A stretch of DNA of 64,000 nucleotides from Bugula neritina (lineage: Eukaryota; Bryozoa; Gymnolaemata; Cheilostomatida; Bugulidae): contig OZ037766.1 of NCBI GenBank assembly GCA_964035545.1, positions 21,024,767 to 21,088,766 on the forward strand, given 5' to 3'. The notes below the pieces were generated by a model. That model did not search any database. It was not told the DNA's origin and saw only the letters and a program-made list of their open reading frames with translations. This document shows positions 13,358 through 25,805 of the stretch, piece after piece (the stretch's first letter is position 1; each line of letters opens with the position of its first letter). Made by a program: the position numbers and the translations under genes.

Positions 13358-13790
13358 ACCGCCCACACAAAAAAGGGAACATTTGCCAGAGTTTCAAAAT
13401 TGAGTCATTAATATGAAACTATAGAACAGATCTTTGCAATCATTTTGCAACTTATTTAAAGTCTCTACTGCAAATAAAACTCAAGATATTGAAATTCAAA
13501 AGCCTTGGCGCTTTTGAAACGGTCAATTCGAGTTTTTGAAAAATTCACTTTTAAAGTAAGCAAGTCAAGAATAATTTATGAATTATTTGTTTACATTTAT
13601 CAAGCCTTAGCAACGTGCTTTTTTATCTTAGCAAACTGGACAAAATTGGCATCAGAATATATTTTGTTCAAGTATGGGCTTTAATATATCAATTATTATA
13701 AACAAATAAAAGTGTAGAAATTTAGCATAAATGAAACCTAAATTAATTTATAAAGCAGAAAGACTGCTTAGGTGATTCTTACGGTCTTAT
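13358..13790. mobile_element. possible insertion in the minisatellite
   Basis: Non-repetitive sequence sits between two stretches of TATATGTTGG-like repeat. Its ends are weakly inverted (left GACCGCCC; right ends CTTACGGTC, i.e. GACCGTAAG inverted). There is no coding capacity. With only about five matching end bases, this is a tentative non-autonomous element. Confidence 0.3.
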
Positions 13791-14410
13791 GTTGGTATAT
13801 GTTTAGATATATGCTTATAGCCTATATGCTTATATAAATATAGTTATGGTTATATCTGTGTTTGTATATTATGTCATTTAGTCCCACTATCCTCTTTACA
13901 TTAAACACCCAAATCATGCTATCCGTTCAAGCAATTGCCACTTTTAATTTGCAGTAGAATATATTATTTCTAATGTTGTTTGAATAAAATAGTCAGTTTA
14001 CCGCAACATTGTTTTGTTATTATAAGTGTTTATATGATTGAATTAATTATGTGACTATATATGCTATACATAATAATTAAATAATCAAGTGGCAATCTTT
14101 TCTAAATAACATTTGGATGTCAAGCATATGAAAAGCTGTTAAATAGAATAATTATACACTGATGATAATGAAACTTGAAAATAATAAATGTATGGTTCAT
14201 TTAATTGTATGCTACAATAGGCATAACTTAGCAGTATGCATCCTCTTATATGCACAGCTTCTTGCAGTGATAAATTATATATGTTTTGTATATTTAAGCG
14301 AACAAAGAAGTCCAGACAACCTTCAATTTACCTGTGCGGTCCACAGATATCTGCCTACATCCAGTCTGCCTGCTTTACAGTATATGGAAAGAAGCATAGA
14401 GTAGAAGAAA

Positions 14411-15919
14411 ATGGTCGACTTCAATCAGCTTCTCATAATTGCATCTCTCCTACTTGTATTTGTCTGGACAGCGACATGTACTCCTCTATCTGGCTGTAAG
14501 TTCCTAAAGCTATTTTATATTTCAAAGAATTTAATTTTTCAATATTAAAAACTTATATGTATTGTATAATTATTTTCCAACAAACATCACTGCTGTAAAC
14601 TGCTTACCCACACGCATTCTAATAGGCTGAAAGGTTGATTTGATTTAGTCATTGTTAAAAAAGATGTATGCAATATTGTTTCTTCAAATGCATCAATCAG
14701 ATTTACCTTTAATGCCGTTAGGCTGAAGCTTTGCACGTCTCACTTTATGTATGCTGGAATGTATGGTTCATTATTATCCACAATGCAGATAGATGTCCAC
14801 CAGAGTACACTCATAACCCTCACAATGACTACTGCCTTCGCTTGTTCACGGAGAAAGTTAATTGGGATGCAGCGATAAGAAGGTGTTCAGAAAATGGAGA
14901 TTCCCTGCTTGTATTGGACACACCTGAGACCATCAACTGGTTTAAAACTCTAAGGAAGCATAACCCATGTGAGCTTCAACATTCTTATGTAGCATATTAC
15001 TTTTAATTACATTAAGTTTAAAATTAATAAAATACTTTGCTGAAAATTTACAGTCGAAATAATTTTTTTCATAATATTTGTTAAATAGTTACATTAATTA
15101 TGAATGATTATGGTCTAGTGACCTAGCGTCAATAAAATTATGTGCATATTGATTTATTCATTTATATGCATGACTTTCTAATTTCAAATCATTACCAGAA
15201 AGCATTAACATTTAAAGTTTTGCATCAAAATTAAGTTACCCATATTGGTGACAGGAACAATTAAAGCGAAACATATTTTGAGCCTGTGGTTTAATGTTAA
15301 AAACAACCGCTAGCTTTATTCTTAAAATATGTATTTTTTATTAAAACTAGTCTTAAAAGCTAGTCAAATGTTATGCTATTTTTAGATTAAAATTAGAAAA
15401 AATAAATTATATATAATTAATGTACGTATTACATATTAAAAAATAACATGAAACATGTTTATTTAACAAATCAACTGCCCTTTGTTAAACTTAATATAAA
15501 GTTTGGTTAATGGCTTTATGTTAACTATAGTGAATTAATTATTGCTATAGAAACGCACCCTTACGAAATCACCATCTATATAATCTTTCAACATAGTATA
15601 TTAGCAAATTGAGAGTTTCCAGTTACAAAAGAGTAATATGAGTGTATTTTACTGCTTGCTTTTAGATTGGGCTCATAATGACAACATTTGGTTAGCTGGT
15701 AAAAGAGTAGCAAAGAAATGGAGATGGACTGGCAGAGTGGACGGCCCTTTACTGTATGCCGATTGGGCTGTCAAAGAGCCCAACAGTTGGTTGATTTGGA
15801 CTAAGCCGTTCTGTACGATGACATACCCAGCACCAAAATTCACTTGGGATGACAATCGATGTGATCACAAGTGGAGTTATGTATGCGAGAGGCCTGGTGA
15901 AGCATATTCCCTTGACTGA
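14411..15919 (+). CDS. secreted C-type lectin D, EPN/WDD type
   Basis: Exons 14411-14495, 14789-14968 and 15666-15919 give 172 residues. The signal peptide is LLIIASLLLVFVWTATC. Exon 2 reads RCPPEYTHNPHNDYC, NWDAAIRRC, GDSLLVLD and INWFKTLRKHNP. Exon 3 reads YWAHNDNIWLAGKR, KKWRW, EPN at 126-128, a Cys, KFTWDDNRC and YVCERPG. EPN predicts mannose-type preference, but the acidic residue two places before the Cys is Pro in D (KPFC), so one calcium ligand of the classical site appears absent. Exon 2 is close to G, I and K, placing D in that subfamily. Poly(A) signal at 16024. Confidence 0.92.
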
Positions 15920-16678
15920 GTCTACATCAATACTCCTTGATCTAATGTTGGATGCATTTATAGAAGTGATTGCATCAGTTTCTTATTTCTGTTGTATCAC
16001 TTGTAGAAAGCAGATCGAATTTCAATAAAACATATATTTGACAATAAAGAAAATTGATCTTGTTGAACTATTTCATTGGCATGTTTTTTTCTCTTTTCAC
16101 TCCATTAAGGTACAAACAATATTATTTAGTAAGTAGTATTAGTCTCTTACAGTATGATGATGAATTGTTGATATAAATAAATGCGAGACACACCAAACCA
16201 ATAGCATACACCAACGTCTCAGGCAATGGGAATTTTAGTATGCATTATAGATGCAGCTATAAAGTTAATAATTATTAGTTTATTGCAATTTAGAAAAAAG
16301 TTTAACATATATTATATAAATTAATTTGGATGAGTCTTATTTTATGATTGTAAACGTTTTTTATAATTATACTTATAAATAGTTTCATAGTTTTAAAAAC
16401 GATATAAATATAGCAATAACAAAAAATATGTTGCTGTCCTTTAACCAAGGTGTATACTATTGTTGTTAAAGTGATCTATACAGACATGTTTTAAGAACAG
16501 TACAACAATTTCAATTTTCTGATATTGGTCACTTAAACTTATCAGGAAATCTGTCTAGGTCAAGACTTTTAAGGATACTCATTGGTGCACACCATTTGAC
16601 TTTAATAATGTATAGCTGAGCTTATTCAAAACTTAGCAGGACTAAGGCTTTGTTAATGCTTTGCAAGCTGCAATGATT

Positions 16679-16981
16679 AGCCTAGGGCCACACGGTGCGT
16701 ATTTTCGCATGCGAAAATTGAAATCACAAGTAGCAAAGGCTACCACTGTACGCGTTGAGAAAACATTCGCACTTGTCGCTCAGCATTCTCAACGCAAGTG
16801 CGAATCGTCTCTGTCGTCATCACCTAATTGGCTGGTAGTTATTCAGCGAGCCCAATTTCTTTATTTTAGTGCTACATTCCAGTAAATTGCGTTTTATTGA
16901 AAGCGAGTGCGATTTAAAAATGAAAGCTTTATTTATCACGCATCACTGACGCTACAGTGGACACCTTTGCTACTTGTGATT
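16679..16981 (+). mobile_element. MITE with AGCCTAGGGCC ends, right-truncated copy
   Basis: It matches the complete element at 37460-37805 from its left end through the start of the right inverted repeat. It stops at TTGTGATT, about 40 bp before the true end. It contains the palindromic word TTTTCGCATGCGAAAA. The element is distinctly more GC-rich than its surroundings. Non-coding; the short frame inside it is not a gene. Confidence 0.82.
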
Positions 16982-17016
16982 ACTCAAAACAGTTCACAAC
17001 TGCTGTCCACAGATTA

Positions 17017-17018
<2 letters not shown>

Positions 17019-17094
<76 letters not shown>
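17019..17094. repeat. (TA)n microsatellite
   Basis: About 76 bp of TA repeats ending in a few CA units, immediately beyond the truncated MITE. Confidence 0.96.
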
Positions 17095-17101
<7 letters not shown>

Positions 17102-17360
17102 GACACAACTGTACTGCTTTTCACCTGACGAGGTATTATACTAACTATATTATAATATGTATTATATACAGACATGTAAATATACAGAATGACAAATTGA
17201 AATTGGAGTTATGCTTTCATAAAATATAGAGAAACAGGAGAAGACAATCACTCCTAACTTAATGGTTGTCCTAATGGGTATCTGTTGAGATATTTTAATT
17301 GTCTATATAATATCATAATAACTAAAGCTAACTTGATAATATATATGTAATTATTTTTGG

Positions 17361-17774
17361 GTAATTTTACCTAATTTAGTACACACTCAAAACCTCAAGT
17401 TTTTAGAGCTCTATGTTTCACAATTTAGTTGCTATTGAATATAGGTTCTTGCCAAAAACCAATGAAACATCAGTAGATGCAACTAAATAATTAAGGTTCT
17501 TTTTTATTTTGCTCAATTTTCCATGTTTTTTTCACTAATTTGGATTTGCGGACCGTCACGGTTTTTTTCGTGACTGTTTGCAAATCCAAATCAGCTGAAT
17601 AAGTGGAAAAAACCATGGGAATCAAGCAATATTGAAAAGAACCTTGACTATTTAGTCGTATTTCTTAATTGTCTCAATATTTTAGAGCAAAAACCCATAT
17701 AAATTAGCAGCTAAACTGTCAAAAATAGCTAAACACTAGAGATTTTGAGTGTGTATTAAATTAAGTAAAATGAC
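17361..17774. mobile_element. foldback (long inverted repeat) element
   Basis: The left arm begins GTAATTTTACCTAATTTAG and the right arm ends with its imperfect inverse (CTTAATTTAATACAC read inverted as GTGTATTAAATTAAG). Pairing continues inward through GGTTCTT / AAGAACC and GGATTTGC / GCAAATCC to a CCGTCACGG core near 17555-17575. The whole roughly 414 bp can fold into one imperfect hairpin. No coding capacity. No clear target duplication was seen. Confidence 0.75.
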
Positions 17775-17988
17775 TCTTTTCTATGTTATAGTGGTCAGGT
17801 ATTTTCTAGCATATCTAGTATTAATTAATCTAAACTTCTTGCTTGTTCCTTTCTTGCTTCAACTGATTTGCTCTTAGAAAATTTTCCTCAATCTAACATG
17901 TCCATCATACCTGTGATGGATTTTAATTCCCATGTACTTCGTATCATATGGCAAACGCTCTGCTCATTCACTATGTATTAGTATAGTG

Positions 17989-18210
17989 CAGGGGTGGGCA
18001 ACTGAGGACTCCAGGGCCATCTGTGACCCTTTGCTCATTCATCAGTGGCCTTTTTAATGCTTAAGGTAAGTAAAACCTTTTATATATGCATTCTCATTAG
18101 CACAGTATAGGTTTGGTGATGACTTAATTTCTTATAATAAAATTTAATACGTGTACAATTGTGTTGCCTTTTGTTTTTTGCTCTCATACAAAAGAAGTTG
18201 CCCACTCTTG
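17989..18210. mobile_element. hAT-like MITE
   Basis: A 222-bp segment with inverted ends CAGGGGTGGGCAACT (left) and CAAGAGTGGGCAACT (right, inverted). The CAGGGGTGG start is typical of hAT-superfamily non-autonomous elements. Flanking octamers GTATAGTG and GTGTAATT match at five of eight positions, consistent with an old 8-bp target duplication. Confidence 0.65.
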
Positions 18211-18219
18211 GTGTAATTG

Positions 18220-19660
18220 ATCAATCATAAGTTCATATAATTGCTACTCTAATACATCTGCGTATGTCTTCTTTAGTGTAACTATTCTGTAAACTATGAA
18301 TATATTTTATATACTCTACAATATGTTTAAATAAGATAACAAAAATGTCTTACATTGAAATATCCATTTTTTCTTTTTAAAATATACTGATGCAACTGTA
18401 TAGCCGTATTGCATTAGATAAATTTACCAAAACAAGCAATAATGTTTTATATATAAACAAAAAGTTTATTGCAGTAACAATTATATGTAGCTCATAAACA
18501 GTTTCTTATATGGTAGATTTTAAATACTTCTCAGATCTTATATAACTTTAAAGGCTTTGTATATATATAATTTCAACCTGCTTTTATCAATTTGTTATTT
18601 ACATTATTTGAAACAAAAATGGAAATTTGTTTGCTATTTAAAATGGCTAGTATTAACTAAAAAGTTGAGCAGTTTTTTGAAAAGTATATTGTAACAAATC
18701 AGCTGATGTCTGAACAGGACAAAGCAAAGATAGGTGAGAATATTATAACAAGTCAGCCAATCTCACAAAAAGAATATTAAACAAAATTATGCTAATTCAG
18801 ATCAGTTATTGCTTCTTATTAAAGTACTTTATTTGCAAATTTGCAATTATTTTTTATAAAAAAATGAGAAATACTTTTGGAAGTAAACTTTTACCCATTT
18901 AAAAAAACAGATGGCAAACTTCTGAGTCAGTTTAACAACTTTGAACTTGCATACCAAACAGTATAAGCTTATAGTAACAAACAACTTGGGGTTGAAAATA
19001 AACTAGGTTACCTTTATTGAAAACAATTCATTTGAAATTATTATTTTATATTCCCTTAAATTATTCAGATTAGAATCTACAAACATAATCTTTTTTATTC
19101 AAAATCCTTTTCACCCTTGAAACATGTCAATGAGTGAAATGTTTTGACGGTTTAAAATAAGCTTCTTAACGTAATTTCTATTTATGTCAGCGTCTATACT
19201 ATATTATTTCTTACTAGCTTAAAGTTTTAGTTGCGAGTTTGTAGCATTAAAACTGTTTGGCATTGTTATAAGCAATGTATGGTTACATTGTAATGCTTCT
19301 GTTTACTTCTAGTGAACAGGTTATAATAAAATAAACCACTTCTAACTTATAATCTAGACATTGTAAACATACATAAAATACTTCTTATTCTAAGCATATC
19401 TAAAATGAGCCAAAAGATTAAATAAAATTACAATCTACACATTCATAGTGCTGCTAAAGTGGCAAAATTAGTGTCCAAAAAGTATAGCAGGTTTTTACAA
19501 AAACATTATAGTAAAAAATTCATACTGCAGGCGCAAGAAGTCATGACAATTAGCTAACCCAATGTAAAGTTTAGGTTATATATCAATATATATTGGATTG
19601 ATTAACAGATATTATATTACATAACTTGGATAATATATATTGGGTTATATGTAATGTTAC

Positions 19661-19705
<45 letters not shown>

Positions 19706-20180
19706 TTTCATTCCAAAGATATTTGATATTTTTGCAAGCCTACTACTATAATATGCTAGCAGTTGACCTTTCTAGATTGCAGCATAGTTTCATTTAAATG
19801 CATTATCTTACAGTTTAGATTAATGCAGTCATGTGTAAACTAACCAAGCTTTGTATCTTCAATGTGTACAATATGTGATTTATTAATTTGATGAAAACAA
19901 TATTGCCATCGTGACTTGTAAAAAATTGCATAAAATAGTATATTTTGGTTTTGCAATCTCAACTTTGCGAACATTATATTGCATCATTATTTATAATTTA
20001 AACTACTCCTTGGCATTAAGATATTTTGGTATTTCTAAATATATTTTTATTCCACGGCATAGCTTGCATTAATTCTGCAATTTAAAATTTCACCAGAGTT
20101 TTATTAAATTATATATAGTAAACAAACAAACAACTTTTTACTAATAAAAAAATGAAAATAACTGCAGAAGGTAGGACCAA
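18220..20180. other. gene-free AT-rich stretch before gene E
   Basis: No CTLD exon or other gene recognised on either strand. It contains a (TA)n tract at 19664-19704. The opposite-strand 3' UTR of gene E probably lies at its right end. Confidence 0.6.
19664..19704. repeat. (TA)n microsatellite
   Basis: Short run of TA repeats, about 40 bp. Confidence 0.93.
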
Positions 20181-20185
20181 AAAGC

Positions 20186-21143
20186 TTAGTTAACAGGTTT
20201 CTCACAGAGGTAGCGCTTTTTGGTTTCGCAGTTATCTTCTTTCCATGTAAAGTCTGGATACTTTAAAACTTGTAGACACTTGTCAACAGATGGTTTGTTA
20301 GCAGGACTGCCATGAATGTAATCTGATAACAGGATTGGTTCGTTATCTAGCTTACCATGCCACTTCCACACTCCCCCAGTGCTTTTACCCCCTATCCACA
20401 GTGAGCTAATTTCCCATCCTAAAGCAACACAATATGTGTATACATAATATGCACACATTGTATCTAATGTAATTTTATATATAATATTATAATAATATTA
20501 TAATTATAAGTAAAATTTTACGACTGTTAGCTATAGTTATGACAATTTTATAAAGTTTACCAGGAAAATGCTGTCTCAACGTCTTCAGCCAAACAATCCG
20601 CTCCAAAGTCTCGAGGACGAACAGTGTCTCTCCATTGCTTTCACACGCTTTCTTAGCATCAGCCCAGGATTTGGAATCACTTGATATCCGAAGACATATT
20701 TTACCAAAGCCACTGTATGCATACCCTTTTTTGGGACATGGGTCTAAAATATTAGGTGTTGTGAAACTTAAACATGGTGTATGTTAGGTTCAAATAGTAT
20801 AATTACTGCGATATTATCCTTTCAAAATCAGGTTAATATTTCTGCACTAAAACATATATAATAACTGTTTCAGAACGATATAAGCTGTAAAAATATACGT
20901 GATTATCAAACAATTTTATGCAGTAACATAAAATTGCCACGGTATCATTACAGCATAGAAGTTTTCCAACCAACAAACACTTATTAATATAACGTTGTTA
21001 CAACTTCATTAAATTCGACATGATTACATGTTATTTAATTGAATTTTAAAGTTCCACCCACCTTTGATCATGGCATTACTATAAGGTGACATGACAGTTA
21101 CTGTAACCAACAATATTATGAAGACGCTAGACAAATTTGCCAT
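20186..21143 (-). CDS. secreted C-type lectin-like protein E, non-canonical site
   Basis: On the minus strand the exons are 21143-21062, 20743-20561 and 20418-20186 (165 residues). Exon 1 gives a signal peptide (VFIILLVTVTVM). Exon 2 gives PCPKKGYAYSGFGKIC, SWADAKKAC, GETLFVLE and VWLKTLRQ. Exon 3 gives GWEISSLWIGGK, VWKWHG, SPA where EPN/QPD is usual, DKC, FTWKEDNC and KKRYLCEKP. The WKED in place of WND/WDD and the SPA motif argue against classical EPN/QPD sugar recognition, although an Asp two places before the Cys is kept. All six CTLD cysteines are present, so the fold should be intact. It resembles the right-edge gene P (shared KKRY, W-x-E-D and an S-x-Y-x-x-G-x-P stretch). Confidence 0.9.
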
Positions 21144-21699
21144 TTTCTTCCCAGCGTCAGTAACTATAGCTTAGAAATATATATTCACCAGCAAGCCACC
21201 TGGTTCTATCAAACCTCGCTGCAGTTTAAATAGCATAAAAAGCTGTTGCTAGTACAACCAGAATATTGTACCATAATCTTATAAGACTTGTTAATAATTC
21301 AAAACATATTATGTTTGGGCTTATTGTGTGCAACGCAATTGAAACAATGGCGTCTGTGTAAAGACCTTTGTAATCCTAAATACTAACTATAAATGTGTTG
21401 TCTCTGTTACCTAAGGTATTTACAATAAATTATATTGTTAAACTTTGATGACTAAGCTCAAATTAAATTCAGCAAAATATTATATGCATTTCATATTATT
21501 TTAACGCTATTATTTTTAGATAATTTCCGAAGGTCATAGCCTATTCCATTATTGAAAATGTAAAACTACAGCTACAAATTTATTACATTGCTAGCCAAAT
21601 AATTGGATTTTATTTCAGTATTTCAAATTTTTAAATTTAATTTTATAGCTTTAAATATGGCAGAATACAATTTTTTTTCATTCCATGCGAGCACTACTT

Positions 21700-21925
21700 T
21701 ACTGGTGATTAGGTGCAACTTTGCCTCTTTATATTGCTGCCGAATAATTTAATATCATTCATTATACAAGTTACTGCTGCTTATACCAAAGAAGATGAAA
21801 ACCCAGTGGTCAACTGTTCTTTCTTTACTGGTGAAGCAAACTGTAAGTCTATTAAACTTACTTTAAAATTAGAGCTAGATTAAATTATGTTTTGTAAGCT
21901 ACTAAAGAATTTGAATCAAAATAAT
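21700..21925 (+). pseudogene. solo first-exon relic of a G-type lectin gene
   Basis: The 5' flank (GATTAGGTGCAAC, GCTGCCGAATAATTTAAT, ACAAGTTACTGCTGCT) and exon 1 of gene G are recognisable, with ATG at 21795. Exon 1 (21795-21842) lacks about 25 nt present in G, I and K, which removes most of the hydrophobic core and breaks the phase-1 junction. The donor CTGTAAGT and part of intron 1 persist to about 21925. Exons 2 and 3 are absent. It marks a lost copy immediately upstream of the duplicated F unit. Confidence 0.8.
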
Positions 21926-22914
21926 CATACAAAGCATGTTAAGGTATATCGATACATGAAGAGTCTTTGCTCAAACCAACCTATACGCCACCATATTGCA
22001 ATCTTTGTTTAAGTTGGTTTTTTATTTACAACCTCTATATGACCTACGCTTGGAAAGCTAGTTATAAGGCTACATGTACTAGACATGCTTGTATAACTCA
22101 AGCACATATAGTGCCAGAGCAAACAAAAAGAAATCATATGCATCACAAATATTATATTACCATGGTGGTAATCACCTCAATGTACTTATAAAAAAACTTT
22201 TAAATTTAGGCTAGACTAGGCTAGTAAAACAGGTGGTGATGCTAGAGAAAGCGTCCAGTCAAAATTGGTTTTTTGCAACATTAAAAAATTCTTTAACACT
22301 CTCTTAAAAACCTCATCCATCCTTGGTTTTTGCAGAGATGGTAGCTCTAGGCTCAAGTGCAGTACAGTGCTTTATGTCATAATATTGCTTTGAAAGCAAC
22401 TACCCATGTTTGATAAAGCAAAACCTGGACTTTATAGTCTCAGCATGTCATTTCATTGAAATGAAAATACTTTTTTATTTTAGAACAAATATAACTTTGA
22501 ACTTTTTAAAAAGCTCATCAAAATGTTTTGTTGGCATGTAAAACAAAAACAATATTTAGTTAAAGTTCGAACGAGGCTTTTTGTGCTAATTGTCATTTGC
22601 TCAACACATATTTAACATGAGATAGTCCTATTTTGATAAGTTAAGTAACAATGTGAAATAAAGAGGTTTAACGCTGACATCACTAACTAATATTTATGAC
22701 TTTGACATTCGGTTTAATTCTAAATTCAATTTTAATAATTAAAATGATAAACATGCAAGGTGTTTGTAAATGCATAGCACGATAATTTTTTAATCTTCTG
22801 GACCTAAGGACACTTCTGTGTAATTATAAACTATCCTTAAACATAATCAATTCAATTTATTTGTAAATTCAACCGATAATAGATAGCTAATGTGCAGTAC
22901 TATTACATGGTTTC

Positions 22915-23000
22915 AGGGAGAGATGAGGGATGGAGGTTACCATCAATAGGGTTTGAATCAAATCGTTGCTGCATCTAACCACAGTTTGGGTCAATAAACC
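22915..23000 (-). repeat. possible tRNA-derived SINE fragment
   Basis: The minus strand reads CTGTGGTTAGATGCAGC and then a B-box-like GATTCAAACCC about 25 bp later, which is the spacing of a decayed tRNA-like head. A homologous copy is in the duplicated block near 31985-32060. Tentative. Confidence 0.35.
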
Positions 23001-23858
23001 AAAAACCACTCACAATCAGTAGTCTACTTGGGCAAAAACATTCATTAGCCCTATAACCACTTCTTTAGCTTGACAAATGCCTGACACATGCAGGATGACA
23101 TGCTATTCTTGTAAAGCTTATGTTATGTACACTATAAATTTTATTATAGCAATCTCACTAAAACTTGTATTAGCTCTTCGTCATAAGTCTTAATGCTTTA
23201 GTTTTAATTTTTTATTTGTATACTTTGAAGCATTGACTGGAGGAGAATGGTTATGTAATAATTAAAGTTGTCATTTTACTTACAATAATCTGAAAAACCC
23301 TAAATGGAGTCTAGTTACATATATAACAATTTTTGCGAATCAATTATATGTAGCTGTGCACGGAAGTTTGTGCAGTTTCCTAATTTTGGCAACCATCTAC
23401 CACCATCGATAGTTTCCTACTGTCTTTATAGCAGTCATAATATAAATATATGTAGTGTAACGTACACACATTAATTAGCTTTAAAATTGCAACCTTCTTA
23501 GATTGTCTACAATGTTCAAAGCTAGCTAATCTTTATACTTGCTAAAATTTTAGGTTTAAGTTATAACTATCATAAGTTGCAATCAGTAGGTACTGCGGTG
23601 TTTTTTCCAGCCTTAAGATTTAGATTGCTTTTCTTTTGAAAATTGCATGTTACAATGAATGTAGTGATAGAATATTATTATTTAACTATAGCATATATAG
23701 GAACCCCTAGCTAAGGCAGCAAAACATATGATTAGAAATAAATAATCACATTTATAAGCAGTGGCTTGCTGAGTATCTAATTTGTTATGTATTCTATAAT
23801 GTAGCATATATGTCTACGCACTTATCCTAGTACATGCAGTCATCACAAAGCTGAAAAG

Positions 23859-25805
23859 ATGGCAACTTGTGGTCACATCTTTGCTGCAGCTACTATATTT
23901 TTGACTCATTCAATCTTAACTTCACAAAGTGTGGAAGGTAAATATTTAACACTAAATCTTTTTAAATTAAACTTTAACAATTCAAGAACTCGGTAGATAC
24001 TCATAATTTTTCAAATCAAAACAGCAAAATATTTGCGAGCATAATATTTTACCTATTTTATATCTCTAAAGAAAAACATTTTGTTTTCAAACTTTTGTTT
24101 TTTGTAAGAAAAGTTTTTCTTTCAACATAATTATGCCGCAGTTGATTGTAAAATAGGCCTATAGCAATTGTTGTTATATTTTAACTGCATTTTATCTCAG
24201 CTTGCATTTTCTCATCAACAATCAACATATAATTCTTAAAGTAATTTAAATAGTGATCTGGCTCACAGCTTTTTCTGCTCAACTGTATTCAACAGATTAA
24301 CAGCGAGCAGTCATAGAGCAATTATACATGTATGACATAGCAAAACGTGCTATTTGAGATTAATACATGTTTGACAGTAATCAAATATCATTTCAAGGCA
24401 GAAGCGCGTATAAAACAATTGTAGAAAGCTCAGCTTATCAGAGTTCAACAATAACCGATAGTCAAGTTATTACATAGTAATTTTTAGATCATCCTGAAAC
24501 ATGTTTAAATTTGAGCTTTGGTCTAAAATCAAACAACTGCAAACACATTGTCAAATATCAGCTATATGGACACTCAATTTTATGTGTAGTGTGAATGCAT
24601 GGGGTGTAACAGTTTTATGCTAGTTCAATGGCCAGATTATTAAAAAAATAAAAATCAATTTTGTGTAACTATTGTAGATGCGTGTCCATCGGGCTATGAG
24701 CATAACCCCTTCAGTAATACTTGTGTTCGGCTGATTGAAACCCAGAAAAATTGGCGCAGTGCGAAAGATTATTGTGAAACTGCTGGCGAAACCTTGCTAG
24801 TTCTTGACACCCTGGAAAGTATTAATTGGTTCAAAACATTAAGGACTTTTAACAAAAGTAAGTATACATTGATAGACTATCATAATATATTGATGGAATT
24901 TAGTTGATGTTTACTAGATGTGTTGACAATGCAAGCTTTGATAAGCAAATGCTGATGAGTAAGACTTTATGTTTTAGAAAATAACTAAAAATAAATTAAA
25001 CTGATTTTTGTAATGAGAGAAAAATAACCCCATGCAGTAAATATAGAATAAACATGTAAGATTTAAAATAAATGTATTTAATATTGCTTATAGGTCTAAA
25101 CGCTAGCCAACTTGAGTACTTGAAAATTAATAAATAACTTTACTTTATGTGATTTTCAAATTGACTTGGATTCTATGATGATTATTACTTAAAATTGATA
25201 AGTAGAGTCAAAGTCTCAAGTCTTGAATTACAATTTTAGTGTTTGACTTGATTCTACTTTTTCAACATTAATGTTAAGATTTTTTTTATTCTTTAAATAA
25301 ATATTTTTGACTGAGTTGACTTCAGGGATGATTATATCAATTGTGCATTGAGTGTTCCAATTAATGTGCTGCAAATCTTTGACATGAAGTCAAGTACAAG
25401 CCTTGCACATTATTTAATTTAGTATATCATACTTTTTGGGGCTTGTTTTGACTTGAATTGATCATCTAATCAACTTAGCCAAAAATGAAAACTTTTTTAG
25501 CCTTATTGTAATATTATTGGTGCATGGATTAATTATTTATATGTTTAGAGTGGAGAGAGACTTATGGTGTTTGGCTAGCTGGTTACAATGACCACCAAGT
25601 ATGGAAGTGGCATGGTCGGAAAACACATGACATCCACTTTTCTGACTATTTAATTAGTGACCCAGATGGAGCATGGGAAACTGACCAATGTCTTGCATCT
25701 CACCCCTGGCCATCTTTACTTTGGTTTGACATGGGATGTAAAGTTGGTCGCTTTACTTTTCCTTGTGAAAAACCAGCTAAGGGGGTTGAAAGAATAATTG
25801 TATGA
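23859..25805 (+). CDS. secreted C-type lectin-like protein F, DPD type
   Basis: Exons 23859-23937, 24678-24857 and 25549-25805 give 171 residues. The signal peptide is HIFAAATIFLTHSILTS. Exon 2: ACPSGYEHNPFSNTC, NWRSAKDYC, GETLLVLD and INWFKTLRTFNK. Exon 3: KWRETYGVWLAGYNDHQ, VWKWHGRK, DPD at 124-126, ETDQC, then LWFDMGC and FPCEKP. DPD is neither EPN nor QPD; an Asp is kept two places before the Cys and one at the WND position. Sugar specificity cannot be predicted. A one-base indel relative to paralogue H shifts the last codons, so F ends in GVERIIV while H stops earlier. Poly(A) signals near 25874 and 25965. It is the upstream member of the F-G pair duplicated as H-I. Confidence 0.9.

Larger units (their letters stand above)
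12200..14410. other. intergenic stretch between C and D
   Basis: 3' UTR of C, a degenerate TATATGTTGA minisatellite and a possible insertion inside it (13358-13790). The overlapping open frames at 14162-14499 run into the first exon of gene D in another frame and are not supported as genes. Confidence 0.6.

Noticed and set aside
13358-13790. A defined DNA transposon in the minisatellite
   Set aside because: Inverted ends match over only about five bases; kept as a low-confidence insertion.
14162-14499. Two overlapping open frames before gene D
   Set aside because: They overlap exon 1 of D in other frames and have no domain or splice support.
16661-16885. Open frame of 74 residues, with a near-copy at 37436-37645
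   Set aside because: Lies inside two copies of the same MITE; similarity comes from the repeat, not from coding.
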